A stretch of 64,000 nt of DNA from Trachythela sp. YZ-2020 (Eukaryota; Cnidaria; Anthozoa; Malacalcyonacea; Clavulariidae), in the NCBI GenBank assembly GCA_016169945.1, contig JADLSH010000145.1, forward strand, positions 2,603,501 through 2,667,500. Direction: 5' to 3'. Positions 23,401-34,095 of this stretch are shown piece after piece (positions within the stretch are counted from its first letter, which is position 1; the number at the start of each line of letters is the position of its first letter). A program made the position numbers and the translations under genes. The notes under the pieces were generated by a model that saw only the letters and a list, made by a program, of their open reading frames with translations, was not told the origin of the DNA and did no database searches.

Positions 23401-26400
23401 AAAATCGAAGACTCCGTCCGTCAAAATCGAAAAGCACATGGACTCTGTGACATGGAACTGAGCGAGTTTAAAATTTGTGTTCTGCGCATAGCAAGCGCGC
23501 ACGACCACAATTCCATGCGCTAAATAAAATTTACTTCAAAACCCCCTCTCTGCACATATTAGGTTGCTGCTACGCTCGCTCGCTTCAGGCTCGCTCGCTC
23601 CGCAGCAATAATATAGAATTGGGAAAGGCAAAGCATTCGTGCTTTACGGTTGCGCTGTTTTCGTACGTGACCTCGCTCGCGTAATTATGCACAGTCGATG
23701 AACAGTCTGCAATATGGCTATGACTCAGATTTTCGCCTCAAGGACTGTCTCGTTATTAATCGTAAAATATATTGATGGGAAAGAGATGAAGTATAAATAT
23801 TAAATGCGTCAATTGTTCAATATCGGTAATTTCTAGTGTTGTCATTAGGCCATTGGCATTATAAATTTTCTTTGTAATGACCAGGTCATGCAAAAAAGGA
23901 ATGCAAATAAGACATTGAATTATATGTTGTAAATTCCATTTAGCCTTCGGAAGTTTTGCTGAGTTGTGTTTTATATTAGCTCAGATATCTTTTATATAAA
24001 TGATTACATGTTTTATAAATGTGATATGAACTATTATATGTTGAAATAGGTATTATATTTGCGACAGAAGTATTATTGAAACAAACGGCGCCCCATATAT
24101 TTAGTCTATAAAATTTATTCTCAATCTATTGCACTACGCCATGGATATTTCAAATATGCAAACATGCATCTCCATTTCCATGGTGTACGCGTGGGACGGT
24201 TTATAGTGACTGCTGGATTATTTCTTAGTCTTTGAATAAAATAAGAATCTTTGTATTCATTCATGATGTCCTACGATTACCACATGCCCTATATTTGTGC
24301 ATGATATGAGTACGCTTCACAGGGGGCTTCTTTGTCACCTCTGAGTCTTGAATTCGATTCACGCTGAGGACTTTACTCATCACCTGCCTCGTACCCAGGC
24401 GCTCTCAGTTTGCGGCAGGCTATATAAGAGGAATACATGTAGCTATGATGGGTTTACATGAAGTATTACACTGGCGAGCGAAGCGCGCAGGGGAAATTGG
24501 GAAGAGTGCACTTGAAACGCGACGCTTCGCTCGCCAGTGTACATCATAGCTACATGTATTCCTCTTACATAGCCTGCCGCAAACTGAGAGCGCCTGGGTA
24601 CGAGGCAGACTCATCACACTCATGTAAAAAGAGTTAGTCAACGCTCTGCCGAAAGTCGTGGGTTTTCTCCAGGCACTCCGGTTTCCTCCCACAGGGAAAG
24701 TTGACTGGGTGGGTTAGGATATACAGATTAGGAAAGTAATATCACAATTGTTGTAAAATAAATAATGTATAGCTAAGTACATAATATAGGTAAACTAGAT
24801 ACTTGATGTAATCGGTCACTGAAAAGCTCCAACGGGGAGTGAGCTGAACTAGTTGTCAAGAGTTATAACTTTACTAGTTTAGTTCGACGTTTGACAACTT
24901 ACTGATGGACACTGATATGATGATATGTATATGATTTGCACTTATAGTACACTCTCATGCAAATATATGCCGCTAGTTTCAGTATAAATATAAATATAAA
25001 AACTACAGTTCCTTATATCAAGTTTCTTGAACGGTGTATCGCTTCAGTATCCACCCAGCACACCATGTGCCTTACTTCTAACACTATATAGTAAGTACTG
25101 CAGAATGTAGAAAAATCGTACCTGACCCAAGACTCGCTTAGACTTGCTGAATAAATAGCAACATAAATGTTTTAATTGGTACTATATTCATGACCACTAT
25201 TTTTAAAATAATATAGACTGAACTGGGAAAGGCAAAGCATTCGTGTTCTACGATTGCGCTGCATACCTACGTGACCTCGCTGGCGTAATGCACAGTCGAT
25301 GCACAGTCTGCAATTTTATCAAACAGTGGGATTATCGATATCGTAAGAGCAGGTCAAGAACTGATCGAAGATCCAACACAGGCTAGGCAAGCTAATAAAC
25401 AATGTCTCATCAGCAGCCAATATAATAATTCACCATTCACCAATGATTTTTCTTCTTGCGTCAAAAACGCTAATAGCCTAATTGTCCAGTTTTTTAGTCG
25501 CTGGGAAGGAGCGACTATATAGAATTGCCCTCTGTGTGTAATCACGGATTTCTTTCGTTAGCCACAAAACGACAAATTACGTCATTTTTTACCAAAAATA
25601 TTTAATGGTCTTTTAAGACCTCAAAGTCTTAGTTAGTGTATAAAGTATATTTTATATCAAATTGTTCGCCTATAATCACGCTTAGTCTTGTTTTTGGCGT
25701 CACTGAGTTATTGCGAAGTTTCATTGTCAGTCGAGGAACGAAGTCACATGTGGATTTTATATTCACATATTTGGTCGTCGCGATTGAGTTTGTTGTTTGC
25801 CTTGAAATAGATAGCGTTTGGTTGAAATTACTCGTTTACATGCAGCATTCAGAATCGCCAGGTGCTGATGAATTAATATGCGCGAAAGGTATGATCAAAT
25901 TTTTCTTCCACGTTGTTTTAATAATGCATATAATTTCCACTCGTCTATTTTGGAGCGTTTTGTGTTTTTTGGTCTGACTCGTCAATAATTCATTATTCGC
26001 CATTACGAAAGAATACCGGCGAAATTTGCAGTGACTTTTCATATAAATGTCCCGAAATGACGTTACAGTTTTATGTTAGTATTAGGTTTAGGATTGGGGT
26101 TAGGATGATGTTAAAATATTAGGATCAGGATTAGGAAAGGTAGTCGCTATTTATGACCTTCGCGTAACTACATTGTAAGAACGTTAAAACAGCACAAGGA
26201 TGTTAAAATAACCATGGTATTCACATGGTATTCGCATGGTATTCACATGGTATTCACATGGTATTCACATGGTATTCACATGGTATTCACATGGTATTCA
26301 CATGGTATTCACATGGTATTCACATGGTATTCACATGGTATTCACATGGTACTGGTGGTATTGTTTGAAACAGTCACTTTAACTATAACAATTTGAGAAC

Positions 26401-29122
26401 AGTTTTAAAATGGTGTAACTGAATAAAAACGGAAAGCTTCACGGCTTTATGTGAACCAAAATGCTGTTGCTTCTAATTGTGGACCAAATATCCCGAAAAA
26501 TGTCCCAAACCGGTCCCACAGCATTATAAATACGGATGCTTTTCGACTTCATTGAATTTTCTTTGTTCTATTTCAAATATTTTCAATTTATATTAATGCG
26601 AATTGACGCAATAGGGTCATTAAACCTCGTGGTGTATTCCACAAAACTATATAAATGTAATCTTTCAGGAGCGTTGAAACAAGAACCTGGGTACGAGGTT
26701 GTACAATCTTCTTATTTTCTATTTCCACCTAGGTAATTCAGTCTTTGAAATTTTCAGTGATTTGAAACCAAAGACTCACCGTTCGTTGTTGTTTAACAGA
26801 ATCATATAGCAAACCAGCTATTCAGTGTCGATCGCGTGCTTTTCACCTGTAGCATCGCGCGCATCGCTCTTTTCTTTCATTTCCCTTTGTCAGCATGGAG
26901 TTTTGCTCACATACATTGAGCAAGCTTTTGCATACAGCCAAGGAGGATCCACAATAGCTAGTTAATATTTATTAATCCCGAATCCCCTGCTCAAATATTT
27001 TACTATCCCGCACAGTTTGCATACAGCCAAGGAGGATCCACAATAGCTAGTTAATATTTATAAATCCCGAATCCCCTGCTCAAATATTTTACTATCCCGC
27101 ACAGTTTGCATACAGCCAAGGAGGATCCACAATAGCTAGTTAATATTTATAAATCCCCTGCTCAAATATTTTACTATCCCGCACAGTTTGCATACAATTT
27201 CTTCAAATCCTGAACCCCGCATATTGTCCTCACACAACACCTTTTTTCTAAATAACTTCATATTTTTTCTTCAGAGATCAGCTTCAGTGGAAAAGACATA
27301 TTATTTCTAAGAGATCAAGCGCCAACCTACCATGTCGCGTCATTGTTCCCATGACAACCGAAGTTCTGGCCGCGGGCACTGGACCTAAAGGTGGAGTACG
27401 ATGTCTAGATGTGGAACAAACAAAATATTATAACTATTTTCATGGCTCACAGCCAGTGAGCACTAAACCTGTAGCTGGTGTCCAAGACTGGAGGAAACAT
27501 CATCATAAAGCATTTGGTTTATCACAAAGTTTGTACGACACAGATCCTGAAACAAATAAACCTGTTGGCGAACCAAATGCTGACACGTTTGCAGTTGTAG
27601 CGAGAGAAAATAATGCTTTTCTTGCTGTTGCGGACGGTTGTGGTTGGGGAGTAAACTCATTCTTAGCTGCAAGAACTGCTGTGAAGGGTTGTATGGAATA
27701 TCTGAGTAATCAACTCCATAAATCAAGCACAACACAAGAAATTATTGAGATTATGTTAAGTTCATTCAAACATGCACATGAGTGTATAGTTGATTCCAAA
27801 GGCACTGTAACAACACTCTGTGTAGCTGTGGTGTGTAAAATACAAGGTATTAACAGTTACGGATTGTGTGTGGTGAATGTTGGTGACAGTCTTGCTTTTG
27901 TGTACAGAAAGGATGGTTGTGTGCAAGAAGTGACTGTAGGATCACATGACCCTGGGGAGAGAGACATGAGACAAGCAGGAGGGTGCATAGGACCATTGGT
28001 TGGTGATGATCCTGACCTTAGTAATTTAACTTGTTCATTTACTTATGTGGAAGAGGGAGACATCGTTTTCTTAACTAGTGATGGGATTACTGACAACTTT
28101 CATCCAAAAGTATTAAAGATGACTTCCCCAAGTGACCTAGATCATCTACTAACTTCTGTGAAGCCGTCAAAGTCTCAAGAGTCGTTATTAGATCAAGGTG
28201 GTGAACAGGAAGTGGTGATGAGTAAAGAAGATGTGCCAGCAACACGAGATAGAAGTTATTCAGCACCAGTCGGCAGAGAAACTGTGAATGCTGCTGTGGC
28301 CACAAATTTGTCTTGTACATTTATGAAGAAGGTATGTTAAACATCACTTATTTTTCCTGAGCATGACTACATCTGAATATCGTAACGTCTGTTAAACCAT
28401 GGACAATCCATAAGACTTGCATGACGTATTTTTTTTGGTTAAATAGCCTCTGTATGATTGTTGCAAATTTGGTAATGAGTTGTCATCAACTTGACCATGC
28501 ATCATAGCGCGAATTCTTTTTTGTTCGATTTTGAGAGACTGTGGAAGGGCCTGGAAGAGTGAAAACACGGGCTAAATTTTCAACATATTTTGCGTACGTT
28601 TTACAAGTGGTGTTTAAACTATGTCTACAACTTCTTTTTAATTGCTCTGTTTCTAAAATTCCTTAAAAGTTGCAGTGAAAATTGGCTCGTTCAAATAACG
28701 ACCTTCATATTAATTGTTGTCATATATTTTAGGTAATTCAATCAGAAAGTCCTTGTGGTGAAGAAAGCTCTGCGAAGGAACTTTGTGCTAAACTAATGAA
28801 CTTTGTTGTACAAAACACACGAGAGAGGAGAATGTTCTTGGAAGAAAACCGGGATTGCAGGAGAGAAGAATTCGAAAAAAAGAAGAAATTAATCCCGGGT
28901 AAACTTGATCATGCTACTGTTGTTGCTTACGAAGTTGGTCATTTTCAACCTCAGCCATTTACACTAACATTTCATGATAAACAACGACCTCAACAAAAAC
29001 AACAACAGTCAAATTGTGATCAAAGAACGAAAAGAACAACAAAGCCCTCTTTAGAACAAAATTTTGATCACTCAGGTAAATTGTTCTCCGTCCTAAAAGG
29101 AGTTGTACCGTGGGCACCATGA
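20412..29122 (+). CDS. PPM/PP2C-type phosphatase-like protein, paralogue A (CG9801-like)
   Basis: Exons are 20412-20431, 20532-20759, 27275-28331 and 28733-29122. Joined, they give 565 codons including the stop, with phases 2, 2 and 0 matching at each junction (TG|G, AG|A, codon boundary). The start is the second of two nearby ATGs: the first runs out of frame and is mutated in paralogue B. Residues 1-83 form a Ser-rich leader (NTSADSGFHEQ). The PPM domain follows, with AVADGCGWG (Asp203), VNVGDSLAFVY (286-288), FLTSDGITDNF (Asp352) and, in exon 4, PGKLDHATVVAYEV (Asp494). These Asp residues correspond to the metal ligands of PP2C, though the usual DGHGG is DGCGWG. The overall pattern resembles CG9801-type PP2C-like proteins, whose substrate is unknown. 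The tail is Gln-rich and low complexity. An alternative donor (CAG|GTAAATT) near 29075 could replace the final residues. Confidence 0.8.
21110..21570. other. intron 2 of paralogue A, unassigned
   Basis: Nothing beyond AT-rich intronic sequence is recognised here. It precedes the internal promoter and alternative exon. Confidence 0.4.
21581..21588 (+). promoter_or_regulatory. octamer ATGCAAAT of internal promoter, paralogue A
   Basis: CTCTCATGCAAATA matches the POU-type octamer and is repeated at 24957 and 48610 in homologous context. In this copy the downstream TATA site has decayed to CAAAACAAAG (about 21603-21612). Confidence 0.5.
21723..21787 (+). CDS. alternative first coding exon (1b), paralogue A
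   Basis: This 65-nt exon encodes MEACTELSHSNEKKLFYKLFN plus AG, with a stop codon directly upstream and a CAACAG|GTATGT donor. The phase (two bases left) is exactly that needed to join exon 3, which starts A|GATCAG. The result is ...KLFNRDQLQWK. Paralogue B has the same frame with a one-codon in-frame indel. This supports a second transcript that lacks the Ser-rich leader but keeps the whole phosphatase domain. Transcript evidence is not available here. Confidence 0.55.
21800..24374. other. intron 2 of paralogue A, repeats and simple sequence
   Basis: It contains a short (TA)n run near 22071, a 21-bp direct duplication gaagactccgtccgt(g/c)aaaatc at 23385-23430, and GCTCGCTCGCT-rich words near 23575-23600. 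No further exon with supporting similarity is seen. Confidence 0.4.
24384..24608. mobile_element. MITE with long TIRs and 9-bp TSD (Mutator-like), 225 bp
   Basis: The left end CTGCCTCGTACCCAGGCGCT and about 65 bp of following sequence are mirrored at the right end. Perfect 9-bp duplications ACTCATCAC flank it (24375-24383 and 24609-24617). Long inverted repeats with a 9-bp duplication are typical of Mutator-like elements. The loop carries smaller repeats cactggcgagcgaagcg and its complement. Confidence 0.85.
24951..25085 (+). promoter_or_regulatory. second copy of internal promoter block, paralogue A
   Basis: The block repeats CTCTCATGCAAATAT, an intact TATAAATATAAATATAAAA, CAGTTCCTTATATCAAG and TTCTTGAACGG as in 21581-21640 and 48610-48690. 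The coding part of exon 1b is missing here: homology jumps to TTACTTCTAACACTATATAG. It looks like an internal duplication in which the TATA box survived but the exon was lost. Confidence 0.45.
26211..26350. repeat. 11-bp minisatellite ACATGGTATTC
   Basis: About twelve to thirteen nearly identical tandem units of ACATGGTATTC are present. The aligned position in paralogue B (near 52680) has a single CATGCTATGGTA remnant, so expansion is specific to this copy. The open frame that crosses it is a repeat artefact. Confidence 0.95.
26927..27190. repeat. three tandem copies of an about 88-bp unit
   Basis: Units begin TTTGCATACAGCCAAGGAGG and end ACTATCCCGCACAG. The third is shortened by loss of CCGAATC. 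The array ends about 85 bp before the exon 3 acceptor. Paralogue B has a single, diverged unit at about 53520-53650. Confidence 0.9.
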
Positions 29123-30282
29123 GAGGGTCTTCTATATTATCGGAAAGTTATGGTCGGAAAATTAATGGTAAATAGTCCAGCGAAAGCCGTTCAACGTTGA
29201 CTAAGTATGCAAAGTGCCAAAGAATTGAATACGTTCTTAGTGATTTTCAGCAGACAGATTAATCGTGGTGGGGAAGGAAGAGTGTAAGCTATATCAAGAC
29301 TGCAAAAAAACTATAAAGTCGTTCGTGTGAACTTGGTCTTTTGTTCTCGTTGTCTAGAATACAACGCGTAGTCTTGATAAAATCATAATAAAACATGCTT
29401 ACTTAATACACAAGCAATGTAGCTCAAACAATATATAGTATCCCTGTATAGCTGCATTAATTAAATATTTCATGCCAGAGGGCCAGACCATATTTCTCAG
29501 GTACATCATTTTTCAAGTCGTTTCTTTGATTCTGAATTTCTGATATCTAACTATCGATATCTAAGAAGAGCTGCTGGAGACGATGTTGAAAATAATATGT
29601 AAAAAATAATATGTGACTTCGATCGAAATCAACGCAATATGGGTATTATTATAAATTTCCTGGAGTAAACTATATATGTATATTGGAAACTATCGAAATA
29701 GCATCCTGGTGGTTTGTGTTCGGTGTGCGTAGTGGGGGGTAGAGCGGCCATTAATCTCTTTATATATCTTGCTCGATATATGATCAAACTTAATTGCTTC
29801 AGATTATTCTCATTATAATCACGCCATGAGTCCAGCTTTTCTTTGTGAATTAAATTTAGGTTCGAGTTTATAGGTTTAGTTTTCCAATCTAGTTAAGTCC
29901 GAACCTCCATTAATTTTGTTCATATAGCGAGAAAGCGCTAAGAATATGTCGTTTGTTTACTCTTCGTTTGTTGTTTCACTTTGTGGCCTGTTAATTTGTT
30001 TGCTTGTTTGTCTGTCTGTCAGACTATTACTGTGTCTAAATTCTGTTACGTCTGTGTAAGTTTATGTTATGTCGTCTGCATGTTGTGGAACCCCGTTATT
30101 GGAGATTTTATCTCTGTGTGGTCATTCCAGCCATTGTGTGTGATTCATGTTTAGTTTATATTTACTGTAAATAATGGCAAACTTATAAAATAAAATAAAA
30201 TAAATGCAAGAATTTTCAGGAGGTAGAATTCCGTTTAAATACTCCTACCTTATTTCTTACAGTCTTACTATTTAAGATAAGA
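29123..30282. other. spacer between duplicated units, no gene recognised
   Basis: Near 30180-30205 an (AAAAT)n-like run looks like a retroelement tail. No exon is recognised. Confidence 0.4.
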
Positions 30283-31262
30283 GTGAAATTGTGTAAAACA
30301 TTTGCAGGCTCTAGTTGGAGGCGTATGTCTCTACGTCAAGATCTGGAGCACTTACATGTCCCCGATTTTGAAGTTCTTTGGACCCGCATAACATCAACAA
30401 GGTTCCCCCGGGGACTCACTAGTATTGTTACTGGTACTATATATCCTCCTCCTAGTGCCCATTCTAAATCCATGTTGGACTGTCTACTAAAATCTCTGAC
30501 AGAAATCGAAGGTCAATATCCTAATTGTGGACTTCTATTAGCCGGGGATCGCAACCGTCTCGAGATAAGTTCTCTCCTAACGCAGTTCAAGATGAAATAG
30601 TTAGTTCACCTTCCTACAAGAAAGGATCAAACTCTGGACTTAATTATACTTAATTTTTACCAATATTACTCAAGCGATTCTTTGAACATATACCCTCCTT
30701 TCGGTCTTTCTGATCATAATGATGTCACCTTACATCCAAAAGAAAGACCCGTTAACATCCACAACCAGAAAGTTGTTCAAAGAAGAGATACTCGGCGGTC
30801 CATTATCGAGTCTGTATCATCCTGCGAAGTGATGAACACTCTATTTATAAATCTTATGAGAATAGGACTTGATCCTTGGATTACCGCCGAATTCAAGAAG
30901 CTCGTCCTACGCAGACAACGGGCCTTTCACGGTAATAATGTTAACTTATATCGAGTATACCGTAACCGTATTAGAGAAAAATTTCGAAGTAATTGCTTTA
31001 ACATGAAAGTTAGGCATTTAAAAGAGACAACATCATCTCTCTGGTGGAAAGAAGTAAAACGAATTTCAGGTATGGCCCCTTCTGTAGGTATTGATAACTT
31101 GGAGAATGTGGACGATGATATCCAAGGTGCTGATCTTGCTAATCGAATAAACAACGCGTTCTTAGAACCTACTCCTACACCGAGTTTCGTCAGGTGTACC
31201 ACAAGGAACTAAGTTAGGCCCCTGGCTGTTTCTTCTTATGATAAATGACCTTAGGGACTGGT
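30283..31262 (+). mobile_element. LINE fragment with internal deletion
   Basis: The frame at 30283-30600 has an endonuclease segment (FEVLWTRITSTRFPRGLTSI, GLLLAGD, ISSLLTQF). The frame from 30682 has FGLSDHNDVTLHPKERPV and the linker SLWWKEVKRISGMAPS. It then jumps to reverse transcriptase motif B, GVPQGTKLGPWLFLLMINDL (about 31190-31250), so most of the fingers and palm are deleted. Inactive. Confidence 0.85.
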
Positions 31263-31767
31263 CATAAGGTATAGGGGGGACTATGAAAATTGGGGGGGGT
31301 TATCAATTTTCCAAGTCATAAATGGGGGTGGATCAAGCTACATTGAGGGTGGGGGTAACCTTATAATCAACCCTTACCTTACATATACTTGAGAGTATTA
31401 TATTATATCTGAACTCATGCACAAATGTTATATTCCTTTTTAATTATGAAGCAAATTTTTGCAGCATGATGCTGTCCAAGTCAGTCTTAAATTTGGTTCC
31501 CAGAAAGTGCAGGAAATGGCATTTCCGACCATCTTTAAAAACTTCCACCCTAACTTCAAAATGAGACCGATCCAGCACTGAAACAAGAATCTGGACCGAC
31601 TCTAAACCCGACCTCATTCCCAATTCCAAAGGTGTGTGGATTCCGTCTGCTGTTGTTGCATGCCGTGAATACGAAATCAAATATAAATATATTCTCTTAG
31701 TTTCATATTATCCACACACACTCATTTGCACCTTGCATAAGTGGAACATTATATTTCTTTAAATTTT

Positions 31768-32042
31768 CGCCCCGTTTACATGAGATCGAAGAGGTCGGAG
31801 CGGGACGAGTGGAAATTATACAGTATATACATTAGTCCGGTACACAAATTCATTTTAGTTTCTTTCGAGAATTCCATACTCCACGTCTTGACTAAGAAAT
31901 TTCGAATTCCGTTGAGCAATAAACAAAAATTCCATATTCCCCAAACAAAACGTGAAAGAATAATAACATTACGACCGAAACGAAACGTCGAAATCTTCCG
32001 GCTCTGACCTAACTCGTTCCTGTCTCGTGTAGTAAACGGGAC
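31768..32042. mobile_element. possible MITE with CCCCGTTTAC termini
   Basis: CGCCCCGTTTACATGAGATCG at the left and GTGTAGTAAACGGGACC at the right are imperfect inverted repeats. GC-richer subterminal parts surround the open frame at 31741-32007, which has no family motif. Boundaries and duplication are uncertain. Confidence 0.45.
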
Positions 32043-32187
32043 CTTAGTAGTATTAAGTATTTGTTATTCCCACGAAATTCGTATTACGAGTGTCAGGAAA
32101 GCTGAATACTGGAAGTTCATGTAGGTCATTCATTACTGCATTAGAGATTAAATAAGAATGTACAGAGTGCTGTACTTCAACTAGAAA

Positions 32188-32232
32188 TTATCATATAGAA
32201 TTCACAGGCTGTGAATCCTATATGATAATTTT
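32188..32232. repeat. perfectly folding hairpin
   Basis: AATTATCATATAGAATTCACAG and its near-exact complement are separated by one base, with a single mismatch. This forms a stem of about 21 bp. Its function is unknown and it may be a small MITE remnant. Confidence 0.7.
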
Positions 32233-32439
32233 GAGTTAAGCTGATAATATATCTTTTTGATATGATATTTTCATTATGAACATGAATTAAGGAAGCAAAT
32301 AAACAATGTGAGGTCTTCGTATTTTATCAAGCGTCCACGCGTAGCCACTTTTGAACTGAACTGAACGATCACTGATTTTCTCGTATGCCACAACGGATCG
32401 GTTGTCTACATGGTCAGTCTCCAGTGCATCTTCACATAG

Positions 32440-32586
32440 GCGTAGGAAGCAACTTCAAGTTGGGGGGGACTTTATCTTTTAGAAAAGGGTACGTTTTCTA
32501 TTGTTTTAGCTGGAGAAAAGGTCACTTTGAATAAAACTTGTGGGAGGCACGTACTCCCCGTGCTCCCCAGTTCCTACGCCACTGCA
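32440..32586. mobile_element. small TIR repeat with GGCGTAGGAA ends
   Basis: CATAGGCGTAGGAAGC at the left and GTTCCTACGCCACTGC at the right are inverted. A related copy is at about 50345-50512 (GAAGCAAGTTTAAGTTGG ... GTGCCTACGCC). The family is unnamed; two copies in one window indicate a dispersed repeat. Confidence 0.55.
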
Positions 32587-32993
32587 TCTTCATCTGACCA
32601 CATCGTACCTAACCATCAATAAATTGGTCCATCCATCTATCTCTTCTTTAGTGAGTATGTCACAGTAACACAGTCAGGAATGGATTTATTGGAGGGATGC
32701 AGTGGGATGCGCACCCCCCTCCCTAAGGGGGTGCTAGAGGAGTGCCCTGCTTCATGCCTAGCGCCAACTCAGCGACCCCCTACCTGTTCGGTTACCAAAC
32801 TGGTAAAATCCCCAGCCTCTTCCCACTTTTCTCCACATGCAAAAGGAAAGAGCCTGAGAACCAGGATAACTACAATCTATGAAGTCCCTATCATTGTATC
32901 CTTTACTATCAAGGTGCAATATAGTATGATAAAACAGAAAGAGAAAGTTGAAGCAAGTAGTGCAATTACGATCTGACGGTGGATGTCCAAGAC

Positions 32994-33395
32994 TTGATGA
33001 CAACCGTCAACGTTTGTGTTTGAAACTTTTTAATAAACTTAAAACCCAGCCAAGTTCGAAACTTTCCTACCTTATACCTCGTACGAGGTATGAATCGCAT
33101 GGACGATCGGTGCGTAGTGGAAATAATTTGTCTTTATATAAATGTAGAACAGATAGATTCAAAAATAGTTTTTTTCCGACTATGACGGTGGTTTATAATC
33201 AGCAATAACTGAGATCCTTTAGAATTTTAACTATATATTATTGCATGCTATATTTTAACTAAGATTTTTTAATAGTTTTAACTACATACCAATTGAATGT
33301 AATATATCATTTTACATCCTGTAATATATAATGTAATTCACCTTACCGATGGTGCGAATTTATGTAATCTTTAATAAATTGAAATAAATTGAAAT
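32994..33395 (+). mobile_element. 5'-truncated LINE tail inserted in unit B
   Basis: The translation includes DDNRQRLCLKLFNKLKTQPS then ESHGRSVRSGNNLSLYKCRT and DRFKNSFFPTM, the usual carboxyl end of an L2/CR1-like polyprotein. It ends with AATAAATTGAAATAAATTGAAAT. Unit A lacks it: the sequence gatccgacggtgga is directly followed by the part found after 33395 here. Confidence 0.85.
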
Positions 33396-34095
33396 TTATA
33401 GACTCTCATTGGTACGTTTTCATGAAGTTTCAAGGACGAATAAGAGCACAGTTTTCTATACACGTGCAGGACAGATGATACCCTGCAGTCCATGGAACCC
33501 TGCCGTGTAACCGTATATAGTTATTAGTAGATCGAAGAGTGACGTATAAACACCATCAAATTAAACACTGTATGTACAAAACATGGCGCAGTAGCTTGTT
33601 TAGCTACTGGTAATAAACGTATATTGACTGGGCAGTCATACTTCGTCTATATCGGTAAATTACCAAGGGACTGTGCATGTCATGACCAGCCGGCGAATGA
33701 AGTCACGTCGAGCTGCAGTTGCATAATCATTAATCAGGCCTTATTGGGGATTTGAACTGTGATATCTGCTGTACATCGAATGTACTTGGTTGCATTTGGG
33801 TTTTAATCAGTAATAAATAACTCAAGACATTTCATCAGGATTTTTCAGCCTGAATAACTCACTAACTGTGCGTCGGTTATATACTTTGAAACATTTGAGC
33901 ATATACGTGAGGTATATCACGTTGTTTATAATAGAGTTTGCTCCGCTCAACGTTGACTTTGACATAGCTCCAAGGTTAACTGCCCACACATATACGTTCG
34001 TACCATATATATTTGTTGCCAAGTTTTACATAACACAATAACAACTCGTGAATGCGGAATTTCCTCTGGTAAAATTAAAAGCTTGTTTACGCAAT

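Larger units (their letters stand above)
19530..29065 (+). repeat. segmental duplication, unit A (upstream copy)
   Basis: This unit shares long, nearly colinear similarity with about 32780-55930, covering promoter, exons and introns. Anchors include agagcctgggacgag at 19570 versus agagcctgagaacca at 32850, the exon 1-2 region, the intronic block around 24140-24240 versus 48330-48430, and exons 3-4. The copies diverge sharply inside the last exon. Units A and B are direct repeats separated by about 3.7 kb. Confidence 0.85.

Noticed and set aside
26085..26140. Interstitial telomere-like repeats (ttaggtttaggattggggttagg)
   Set aside because: Spacing and sequence are irregular and the stretch is short; no run of TTAGGG units exists.
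26214..26396. Open frame with YSHGIHMVFTW repeats
   Set aside because: It is a frame through the 11-bp minisatellite; a unit not divisible by three gives an 11-residue pattern without meaning.
27463..28320. Minus-strand open frames inside PP2C exon 3 (repeated at 53937-54785)
   Set aside because: They are antisense shadows of the conserved coding exon; similarity between copies follows from the sense strand.
31444..31680. Possible ankyrin or other small gene on the minus strand
   Set aside because: No repeat register, splice context or conserved motif could be identified.
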